From Bacteroidales bacterium (GTDB taxonomy: Bacteria; Bacteroidota; Bacteroidia; Bacteroidales; WCHB1-69): DNA of 5,305 nt. The position numbers were made by a program, and so were the translations under genes. Position 1 is the stretch's first letter. Every line of letters starts with the position of its first letter. Location of the stretch: positions 1 to 5,305 of the forward strand of contig JAISRU010000210.1 in assembly GCA_031273515.1 (NCBI GenBank). Direction: 5' to 3'. Shown piece after piece: positions 1 through 4,795 of this stretch. The notes beneath the pieces are model-generated. The model did not search any database, was not told where the DNA came from, and saw only the letters and a list, made by a program, of their open reading frames with translations.

Positions 1-327
1 GCGTCCGGTTTGCAGTATCAGGTAATAAAGGAAGGAAAAGGCAAAAAACCAATAGCTTCCGACAAGGTCAAAGTTCATTATGTAGGCACACTCTTCAACG
101 GAACAAAATTCGATTCGTCAAGAGATAGAGGTGAACCTATCGTGTTTGGACTTTCGCAGGTTATCCCCGGTTGGACAGAAGGTCTGCAACTCATGACGGA
201 AGGAAGTACCTATAAATTCTGGATACCTGCCGAATTAGGTTACGGCAATCGGGCGGTAGGAAATATCCCTTCAGGTTCTTTGCTTATCTTTGAAGTCGAA
301 CTGATAGAGGTAAATCCTGCAGAATAG
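1..327 (+). CDS. FKBP-type peptidyl-prolyl cis-trans isomerase, C-terminal part (5' truncated by window edge)
   Basis: This is the catalytic FKBP domain, which speeds cis-trans isomerisation of Xaa-Pro bonds during protein folding. The frame is open from base 1 (reading A-S-G-L-Q-Y-Q-V) to the TAG at 325-327, so 108 residues are visible. The TTG at base 10 is an internal Leu codon, not a start. The core runs from about residue 20 to the end: VHYVGTL, then F37-D38 of the active site, F49, V54-I55 and W58 (QVIPGW), the LGYG loop, and the final strand IFEVELIEV. These match the ligand-pocket aromatics of FKBP12 (Y26, F36, D37, F46, V55, I56, W59, Y82, F99). The segment SGLQYQVIKEGKGKKP is the usual entry to the FKBP domain in FkpA/Mip-type proteins, which carry an N-terminal dimerisation domain and often a signal or lipoprotein peptide. 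That part is outside the window, so periplasmic or membrane location is inferred. Family assignment is certain; the subfamily is not. Confidence 0.95.
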   Translation, partial: ASGLQYQVIKEGKGKKPIASDKVKVHYVGTLFNGTKFDSSRDRGEPIVFGLSQVIPGWTEGLQLMTEGSTYKFWIPAELGYGNRAVGNIPSGSLLIFEVELIEVNPAE

Positions 328-333
328 TTGTCC

Positions 334-435
334 AGTGGACGAGTGAACAAGTGAACGAGTGAACGAGGATTGTTTCCCGCAGAATACCGTAGAATTGTTT
401 TCTCGTCTACTCGTCTACTTGTCTACTTGTCCACT
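334..435. repeat. Large imperfect inverted repeat built of 8-nt tandem units; possible terminator hairpin
   Basis: The left arm is 334-367 and the right arm 402-435, 34 nt each, with a 34-nt loop. They match at 27 of 34 positions. In + strand RNA four of the seven mismatches become G-U pairs and three are A-C, so a long stem could form. Each arm is itself a tandem array. The left arm reads CAGTGGAC (333-340), GAGTGAAC, AAGTGAAC, GAGTGAAC, then GAG. The complement of the right arm reads AGTGGAC, AAGTAGAC, AAGTAGAC, GAGTAGAC, GAG. The structure starts 7 nt after the stop of the FKBP gene, so it may end or stabilise that transcript, although no U-tract follows. I recall similar GTGAACRA-type intergenic repeats in Bacteroidales genomes, but I cannot verify this here. 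Confidence 0.8.
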
Positions 436-448
436 AATAATCATAGTT

Positions 449-480
449 TCATTTAAATCAAATAAATCAGCGGTTCAGAC
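449..480. repeat. 9-nt-period intergenic repeat, copy A
   Basis: Three consecutive 9-nt units start with TCA: TCATTTAAA (449-457), TCAAATAAA (458-466) and TCAGCGGTT (467-475), followed by CAGAC. A related block occurs at 3823-3853 after tcdA, and the two share ATAAATCA, GTTCA and GAC in the same order. This suggests a dispersed intergenic repeat family, not a gene-specific site. It lies 45 nt upstream of tRNA-Val. Its function is unknown. Confidence 0.45.
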
Positions 481-524
481 AAAAGCAGACGAAAATGCGC
501 AGTCAGATGTAAATCGAGTATAAT

Positions 525-599
525 GGTCTTATAGCTCAGTGGAAGAGCGCTACCTTGACATGGTAGAGGTCATTGGTTCGACCCCAATTAAGGCCACCA
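525..599 (+). tRNA. tRNA-Val (anticodon GAC), CCA encoded
   Basis: A complete cloverleaf can be folded by hand. The acceptor stem GGTCTTA (525-531) pairs with TAAGGCC (589-595), with one U-G pair. Bases T532 and A533 occupy positions 8 and 9. The D stem is GCTC (534-537) with GAGC (545-548) around loop AGTGGAA. The anticodon stem CTACC (550-554) pairs with GGTAG (562-566), and loop TTGACAT carries anticodon GAC at 557-559, which reads valine codons GUC and GUU. The variable loop is AGGTC, and the T stem ATTGG (572-576) pairs with CCAAT (584-588) around TTCGACC. The discriminator base is A596, followed by genomically encoded CCA at 597-599. No mismatch weakens any stem. No clear promoter of the TAnnTTTG type is visible just upstream. 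Confidence 0.97.
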
Positions 600-611
600 A
601 TAAAGAAAAGA

Positions 612-661
612 GAACGTCAGAAGTTCCGGCGAACAAAAAAAGAGAAAAAGACGTTTATTTT
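612..661 (+). terminator. Possible weak terminator after tRNA-Val
   Basis: AACGTC (613-618) is complementary to GACGTT (650-655), which is followed by the T-rich stretch TTATTTTAT. A small inner hairpin, GTTC-CGGC-GAAC (623-634), sits in the loop. The outer stem is only 6 bp, or 7 with a G-U pair, and is separated by 31 nt, so this is a weak candidate. It is in the right place to end the tRNA transcript before the receptor promoter. Confidence 0.25.
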
Positions 662-664
662 ATG

Positions 665-672
665 TACCTTTG
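665..672 (+). promoter_or_regulatory. Bacteroidota-type -7 promoter element (TACCTTTG)
   Basis: TACCTTTG fits the TAnnTTTG -7 consensus of the Bacteroides primary sigma factor exactly, and it sits in the AT-rich context TTATTTTATG...CAGC that is common ahead of Bacteroidales genes. No good TTTG element is found 19-21 nt upstream; that region is GAGAAAAAG. Transcription would begin near 678-682. It would give the receptor gene a leader of about 130 nt if translation starts at 814. Confidence 0.55.
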
Positions 673-676
673 CAGC

Positions 677-813
677 ATGAAAAACAAAGCGCTGTTTTTT
701 ACCGTTACAACAGAACCGTATCGCATTGAAATCTATGTGAAATGAATACATCTGTAATCAATATTCGGACTGCATCGGTTGAAACAGTCTTTCTTGTACA
801 TATATTTAATAGG
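677..813 (+). other. Receptor leader region with a 22-codon small ORF (677-745)
   Basis: An ATG at 677, five bases after the TACCTTTG element, opens a 22-codon frame that begins MKNKALFF and ends in TGA at 743-745. That TGA overlaps an in-frame upstream ATG of the receptor at 742 (sequence ATGA), an arrangement that allows translational coupling. No Shine-Dalgarno sequence precedes the ATG, and if transcription starts near 680 the ATG may not be in the mRNA at all. The peptide is not recognised and has no clear domain. The region may simply be an untranslated leader. Confidence 0.3.
778..808 (+). promoter_or_regulatory. Second candidate promoter close to the receptor start (GTTG-N19-TATATTTA)
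   Basis: GTTG (778-781) and TATATTTA (801-808) are each one base away from the Bacteroides -33 (TTTG) and -7 (TAnnTTTG) consensus, and are separated by exactly 19 nt, the usual spacing. Transcription would then start at about the ATG at 814, giving a nearly leaderless mRNA. It competes with the element at 665-672, which has the better -7 box but no -33 box. Confidence 0.35.
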
Positions 814-3090
814 ATGAGGAAATTTAGGTTTTATTTTATTCTTGTGGGATTGTTGCTGTCGGCGGGCAGCGGTTTTTCTCAAACGGGAAGTATAAAGGGA
901 ATGGTTTTCGATAAAAGCAATGGAGAACCTATGGGATTTGTAATTGTGTCGCTCAGAGGAACAACATACGGAGCAATTACCGATGATAACGGTATATTTG
1001 CAATTGATAAAATCCCTGTGGGAAATTATGACATGCGCATCCTGTATATGGGATACGATTCGTTAGTTGTTCCTGTTACCGTGTCTGGACAATCGTCCGC
1101 CGCTCAGAAATATTATCTGACCAAACTGTTTATCGAATTGGAAGGTTTTGAAATCAGGGCGGAAAAAATTATTGCTCAGACAGAAACTCGTGTTTCGGTA
1201 ACGAATATTACGCCTTTGCAAATTCTGAGAATTCCTTCCATGGGGGGAACTCCCGATTTGGCTCAATATCTGCAAGTATTGCCGGGCGTTGTCTTTACAG
1301 GCGATCAGGGCGGACAATTGTACATCCGCGGCGGAACGCCTATTCAGAACAAAGTCCTGCTGGACGGCTTAATCGTTTATAATCCTTTTCATGCTATCGG
1401 ATTATTTTCTGTTTTCGACACTGATATTCTGAAGAATGCGCAAGTCTATACCGCCGGCTTCGGCGCTGAGTACGGAGGACGGGTCTCTTCTATCATGGAT
1501 ATTAAAACCCGCGACGGAAATAAACGAAAACTGTCGGGAAAAGTGGATTTGAGTACCTTTTCAGGAAAAGCGCTTTTAGAAGGTCCTTTGCTCAAACAAA
1601 AAGGAACTAATACCAATAGCGTTTCTTTTATCCTTTCCCTCAAAGGGTCTTATCTGGAACAAACATCGAAATGGTTTTACAAATATGCCAATAAAGACGG
1701 ACTTCCCTATAACTATCTCGACGGATACGGAAAAATAGCTATCGAAACAAACACGGGAAGTCGGATTAATTTTTTCGGATTTAGCTTTAACGATAAAGTC
1801 AGCTATCCTGACATTGCAACCTACAAATGGAATTCGTGGGGAGCAGGTACTTCATTTCTGTTTCTGCCGTCCAATTCCAAGATGATATTGGAAGGAACGG
1901 TCGCCATTTCATCGTACAAAATGAATCTGGACGAAGTAATCACGTCCGAACGCAACAGCGCTATCAATACCCTGAACATCGGTATGGATTTTTCGTTCCT
2001 GATGAATAAAAATGTGCTGTCTTACGGATTGGAAATATTAGGCACATGGACAGATTACAAATTTACAAGCGCATACGGATATAACGTTCGTCAGTTTAAT
2101 TTCAATACGGAATTTGGTCTTTATCTGAAAGATAAATGGACAGTGAACAAGTTTTTAATCGAACCCGGACTGCGATTGCAGATATTTGCTTCCCAAAGTT
2201 ATTTGTCTGCCGAACCTCGACTTGCCGTAAAATACAATATCAACAATAACATCCGACTGAAATTCGCAGGAGGATTGTATGCGCAAAATATAATGAGCGC
2301 TACTTCTGATCAGGATGTGGTAAATTTGTTTTATGGTTTTCTCACTGTCCCCGAAAGCGTAACGCAAGATTCTCTCAATGGCAAACTGATTAAAAGCAGT
2401 ATTCAAAAAGGACAACATGCAGTGTTTGGCATTGAATGGGAACCGGTTAAAACAATGACGATCAATATGGAAGGCTATCTGAAAAATTTCTCTCAGCTGA
2501 CCAACATCAACAGGTATCAAATATTTGACTGGGAAAAAGAATTTATTCTCGAATCGGGGATTGCCTATGGAGGAGATATTAGCGTCAAATGGGAATATAA
2601 AAAAATCTATTTATCAGCTATTTATTCCCTGAACTGGGTAACGCGAAACGACGGAATTATTATCTACCGAACACATTTCGACCGGCGGCATAATGTAAAC
2701 CTGATAGCGTCTTATTCGTTCGGCAAAAGAAACTGTTGGCAAATAGATGCACGCTGGAATTACGGTTCTGGATTCCCGTTTACAGAAACAAAAGGCGGTC
2801 ATCCGCAACTTGGCTATATTGAAGGCGTTGGAGGAGAAATAATCAGGGTGAATGAAGAACTTGGTATAGCTTTAGATACTATTAATAAAGGTCAGTTGCC
2901 CGATTATCATCGTTTGGATGTTGGAATCAAGCGTAAATTTTTCGTATCGGAAACCTGTGTCGTCGAACTTGGCGCAGGAATGACGAATGCTTATAACTAT
3001 CAGAATATTTTCTATGTAAACAGGATAACGGCAGATAAAATCTATCAGCTCCCGCTTCTGTGGAATTTTAACGTAAATGTAAGTTTCTGA
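814..3090 (+). CDS. TonB-dependent outer-membrane receptor with carboxypeptidase-regulatory-like and plug domains
   Basis: This is a 758-residue outer-membrane active transporter driven by TonB-ExbBD; the substrate is unknown. I chose ATG 814 because it begins a clean signal peptide (MRKFRF, hydrophobic FILVGLLLSAG, end GSGFSQ at residue 23). The in-frame ATG at 742 would add 24 residues ahead of it. Residues about 25-107 form a carboxypeptidase-regulatory-like beta-sandwich (GSIKGMVFDKSNGEPM, TDDNGIFAIDKIPVGNYDMR). LEGFEIRA at about 109-116 is in the place of a TonB-box. The plug runs from about 127 to 235, with LPGVVF, QLYIRGG, NKVLLDGLIVYNPFH and FGAEYGGRVSSIMDIKTRDG. The rest is a beta-barrel ending in Phe (VNVSF), as expected for BAM-assembled proteins. 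No SusD-like partner adjoins it, so a SusC/glycan role is not supported. tcdA follows after 14 nt. The family is firm, the substrate open. Confidence 0.93.
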   Translation: MRKFRFYFILVGLLLSAGSGFSQTGSIKGMVFDKSNGEPMGFVIVSLRGTTYGAITDDNGIFAIDKIPVGNYDMRILYMGYDSLVVPVTVSGQSSAAQKYYLTKLFIELEGFEIRAEKIIAQTETRVSVTNITPLQILRIPSMGGTPDLAQYLQVLPGVVFTGDQGGQLYIRGGTPIQNKVLLDGLIVYNPFHAIGLFSVFDTDILKNAQVYTAGFGAEYGGRVSSIMDIKTRDGNKRKLSGKVDLSTFSGKALLEGPLLKQKGTNTNSVSFILSLKGSYLEQTSKWFYKYANKDGLPYNYLDGYGKIAIETNTGSRINFFGFSFNDKVSYPDIATYKWNSWGAGTSFLFLPSNSKMILEGTVAISSYKMNLDEVITSERNSAINTLNIGMDFSFLMNKNVLSYGLEILGTWTDYKFTSAYGYNVRQFNFNTEFGLYLKDKWTVNKFLIEPGLRLQIFASQSYLSAEPRLAVKYNINNNIRLKFAGGLYAQNIMSATSDQDVVNLFYGFLTVPESVTQDSLNGKLIKSSIQKGQHAVFGIEWEPVKTMTINMEGYLKNFSQLTNINRYQIFDWEKEFILESGIAYGGDISVKWEYKKIYLSAIYSLNWVTRNDGIIIYRTHFDRRHNVNLIASYSFGKRNCWQIDARWNYGSGFPFTETKGGHPQLGYIEGVGGEIIRVNEELGIALDTINKGQLPDYHRLDVGIKRKFFVSETCVVELGAGMTNAYNYQNIFYVNRITADKIYQLPLLWNFNVNVSF

Positions 3091-3104
3091 TTATTCGTCA
3101 TAAA

Positions 3105-3827
3105 ATGATAGCCGACTGGAAAGACAGAACCCGCTTACTTTTACAGGAAGAAAAATTAAGCGTTTTGGAACAGGCGCACGTCCTGATTGTCGGATTGGGA
3201 GGCGTGGGCGCTTACGCTGCAGAAATGCTCTGCCGAGCAGGAGTGGGACGCCTCACGCTGGTAGACGGAGATTGTGTGGAGAAAACAAATCGGAATCGAC
3301 AATTGCCTGCATTGGTTTCCACCGAAGGAAAACAGAAAACAAAGGTCTTGCAAGATCGGTTTTTGGATATCAATCCCGACATACAACTGACTCTAATAGA
3401 CGAGTTTCTGCAAGACGACCGCATTGGAGAAGTCTTGGAGAGCAACACATACGATTATGTAATTGATGCGATAGACAGTCTTTCTCCCAAGGTATTTTTG
3501 ATAGCGGAGGCGCTCAAGCGGAATATTCCGATTGTCAGTGCAATGGGAGCAGGCGGAAAGTCAGACCCTTCCAAAATTCGGACAGACGATATTGCAAAGA
3601 CAAAACAATGTCCTCTTGCGGCGGTTGTCCGCAAGCGTCTGAGGAAAAAAGGAATTTACAGCGGATTCAAAACTGTTTTCTCTATAGAACCGACCCCTGA
3701 CAATGTTTCACGAGAAGACAGTCTGTCGCGATTTAAACGTACAACGACAGGAACAATTTCGTACATGCCTGCCCTGTTCGGATGCTGGTGCGCTTCGGTA
3801 TGTATCCGCGAATTGTCTGAACTCTGA
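3105..3827 (+). CDS. tcdA: tRNA threonylcarbamoyladenosine dehydratase (TcdA/CsdL, E1-like ThiF family)
   Basis: TcdA is a cytoplasmic E1-like enzyme that uses ATP to dehydrate and cyclise t6A at position 37 of ANN-decoding tRNAs, giving ct6A. The 240-residue protein has the ThiF Rossmann nucleotide motif VGLGGVGAYA (residues 29-38), the acidic strand LVDGDCV (52-58), the Arg-containing segment TNRNRQ (61-66), and the Mg/ATP-side motif DAIDS (121-125) followed by K129. Subfamily markers follow: MGAGGKSDPSKIR, VVRKRLRKKGI, FSIEP and GTISYMPALFG. E. coli TcdA is 268 residues, so this copy is slightly short. It has no rhodanese or MoaD-like extension, which argues against MoeB or ThiF. The start at 3105 puts it 14 nt after the receptor stop with no separate promoter seen, so co-transcription is likely. 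The preceding bases CATAAA give no Shine-Dalgarno match. The TGA stop lies inside the left arm of a hairpin at 3818-3850. Confidence 0.92.
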   Translation: MIADWKDRTRLLLQEEKLSVLEQAHVLIVGLGGVGAYAAEMLCRAGVGRLTLVDGDCVEKTNRNRQLPALVSTEGKQKTKVLQDRFLDINPDIQLTLIDEFLQDDRIGEVLESNTYDYVIDAIDSLSPKVFLIAEALKRNIPIVSAMGAGGKSDPSKIRTDDIAKTKQCPLAAVVRKRLRKKGIYSGFKTVFSIEPTPDNVSREDSLSRFKRTTTGTISYMPALFGCWCASVCIRELSEL

Positions 3828-3850
3828 TTAATCTGATAAATCACAGTTCA
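3818..3850. terminator. Hairpin in the tcdA/yraN convergent gap; possible bidirectional terminator
   Basis: TGAACTCTGATT (3818-3829) and AATCACAGTTCA (3839-3850) pair at 11 of 12 positions around a 9-nt loop. The left arm contains the tcdA stop codon, and the right arm ends 9 nt before the end of yraN on the other strand. No U-tract follows on either strand, so intrinsic termination is uncertain; the hairpin may instead protect mRNA 3' ends. Confidence 0.45.
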
Positions 3851-3853
3851 AGA
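3823..3853. repeat. 9-nt-period intergenic repeat, copy B
   Basis: Units TCTGATTAA (3823-3831), TCTGATAAA (3832-3840) and TCACAGTTC (3841-3849) are followed by AAGAC. The block resembles copy A at 449-480 in period, in unit start (TC) and in its closing GTTCA...GAC. It includes the tcdA stop codon and overlaps the hairpin at 3818-3850. Confidence 0.4.
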
Positions 3854-3858
3854 CAATC

Positions 3859-4224
3859 TTACCACGAGCAGTTAAAAGCGTTTTGAATATGTTTTATCTG
3901 TATTTCTTCCTTTGAGAATAAAACGGCAAGGATGTCAAAACGTATTTCTTCGTTGCGTTGGTAACGTTCAACATAGATTTCGGCGGCTTTGATGATATTT
4001 CGCTGTTTTTGACGGGAAACAAACAGCTCAGGCTCTCCAAAGAAAGCGGAAGTCCTGCTTTTGACTTCGCAAAATATCAGCACGCCGTCATGCTGTCGGG
4101 CAATGACGTCAATTTCATAATTTCCGCACTGCCAATTTGTTTCAAGAATTGCATAGCCTTTACTCTGCAGATAACGCAAAGCTGCCGCTTCCCCTTCTTT
4201 TCCGATTTCGTTGTGTTCTGCCAT
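3859..4224 (-). CDS. yraN: YraN family protein (UPF0102), predicted endonuclease-fold protein
   Basis: This 121-residue protein matches the usual length of the UPF0102/YraN family, which has a restriction-endonuclease-like (Holliday-junction-resolvase-like) fold. The exact cellular role is not settled. Signature elements seen are the N-terminal helix GKEGEAAALRYLQSKGY (residues 8-24), the strand ILETNWQCGNYEIDVIA with D39, and the motif CEVKSR with E53, K55 and R57. Together these make a D-Xn-ExK nuclease centre. The mid-region VSRQKQRNIIKAAEIYV and the later FDILAV strand are also typical. All the expected catalytic residues are present. The ATG at 4224 gives the standard N-terminus; no Shine-Dalgarno sequence is visible. 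It is convergent with tcdA and is the last of three minus-strand genes, separated from the lipoprotein gene by 111 nt that contain a terminator-like structure, so it may have its own promoter. Confidence 0.93.
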   Translation of the reverse strand: MAEHNEIGKEGEAAALRYLQSKGYAILETNWQCGNYEIDVIARQHDGVLIFCEVKSRTSAFFGEPELFVSRQKQRNIIKAAEIYVERYQRNEEIRFDILAVLFSKEEIQIKHIQNAFNCSW

Positions 4225-4265
4225 GTGTGGGTCGATTTAAGGAAGGTCTGCCTGAAAATCTGTAA

Positions 4266-4313
4266 AACGTCCGGTTATGTTCAACTGTCAAGACAGGCGG
4301 CTATCCGGACGTT
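4266..4313 (-). terminator. Nested inverted repeat, probable terminator of the lipoprotein transcript
   Basis: AACGTCCGG (4266-4274) and CCGGACGTT (4305-4313) form a perfect 9-bp GC-rich stem. Inside it, CTGT (4285-4288) and ACAG (4293-4296) form a second small hairpin with a CAAG loop. On the minus strand the 3' arm runs into TTTT (CCGGACGTTTTACAG), a short U-tract that fits intrinsic termination 22 nt past the lipoprotein stop. It ends 41 nt before the yraN start, so it could also act as a 5' leader structure for yraN. Confidence 0.55.
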
Positions 4314-4335
4314 ACAACTTTTCGACAAGGGATTA

Positions 4336-4761
4336 TTACCTTTTTGTATAAATTTTTTCATCATTGGCAAATCCCGCATTGGGAATAATAAGGATGAATT
4401 TATCGTCTTCAACCCTGTATTTATAGGTCAAATCTCCTTCTGGCGTAGTGCCGTCCTTAATTCGGTTGGTGAACGTAATTTTGTTGTTTTTTCGTTCAAA
4501 ATTGCCTGATATAGACCATTTTTGCAGCGTCTTGTTTCTTTCAAAAACGGATTGCGTATAAGTATGATCCGTTCCCGAATTAAAGTATAAGGTTTCTTTT
4601 GACGAATCGACCTGCAAATTCTGAGCCGCTTTCAGGTCAATGTCCCATGTTCCCACGATAGACATCTTGTCGTACTTGTTGCATCCCACAGCAAGTATTC
4701 CCATAAAACCAAGGGCAATTAATCCTGCCCGTACATTGTTTGTTTTTGTTTTTCTATTCAT
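4336..4761 (-). CDS. Small lipocalin-like lipoprotein, function unknown
   Basis: The 141-residue product has a lipoprotein signal: positively charged N-terminus (MNRKTKTNNVR), hydrophobic GLIALGFMGIL, and lipobox AVGC with acylated Cys at residue 27. The mature part of about 115 residues begins CNKYDKMSIVGTWDID. The GTW motif, followed by alternating beta-strands (ETLYFNSGTDHTYTQ, LQKWSISGNFERKNNKITFTN, LTYKYRVEDDKFILIIP), resembles the lipocalin-like domains common in Bacteroidota lipoproteins. This is pattern recognition of a fold, not a family match. No ligand or partner is evident. Asn follows Cys at +2, and no clear acidic surface-export signal is present, so anchoring in the outer membrane facing the periplasm is an inference. 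It begins 34 nt after hldD in the same direction and probably shares its transcript. The gap contains AAATTTAAAATTT but no good promoter match. Confidence 0.8.
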   Translation of the reverse strand: MNRKTKTNNVRAGLIALGFMGILAVGCNKYDKMSIVGTWDIDLKAAQNLQVDSSKETLYFNSGTDHTYTQSVFERNKTLQKWSISGNFERKNNKITFTNRIKDGTTPEGDLTYKYRVEDDKFILIIPNAGFANDEKIYTKR

Positions 4762-4795
4762 TTGAGTTAAATTTTAAATTTGTTACTGAGATATA

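Noticed and set aside
333..435. CRISPR-like array
   Set aside because: The repeats are contiguous 8-nt units without spacers and face each other as an inverted repeat; no cas gene is present.
519..524. TATAAT directly before tRNA-Val
   Set aside because: It abuts the first tRNA base, so it would start transcription inside the tRNA, and the Bacteroidota sigma factor uses TAnnTTTG instead.
525..599. tRNA-Val as an integration (att) site of a mobile element
   Set aside because: I see no second copy of the tRNA 3' end in the window, and no integrase or mobility gene.
681..700. AAAACA/TGTTTT plus T-run as a terminator
   Set aside because: The stem is short and nearly all A-T and lies just after a promoter element; it is probably chance in A/T-rich DNA.
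539..745. 68-codon open frame starting inside tRNA-Val
   Set aside because: Its first 20 codons lie in the tRNA gene. Only the tail from ATG 677 is kept, as a possible leader ORF.
2155..2520. 121-codon open frame antisense to the receptor barrel
   Set aside because: It lies wholly within a strong coding sequence, has no recognisable domain, and is most easily explained as a shadow frame.
3958..4509. 183-codon open frame on the + strand antisense to yraN and the lipoprotein gene
   Set aside because: It spans two well-supported minus-strand genes and the gap between them, its translation is Phe/Ile/Cys-rich without a domain, and YraN and the lipoprotein both have clear family or signal features.
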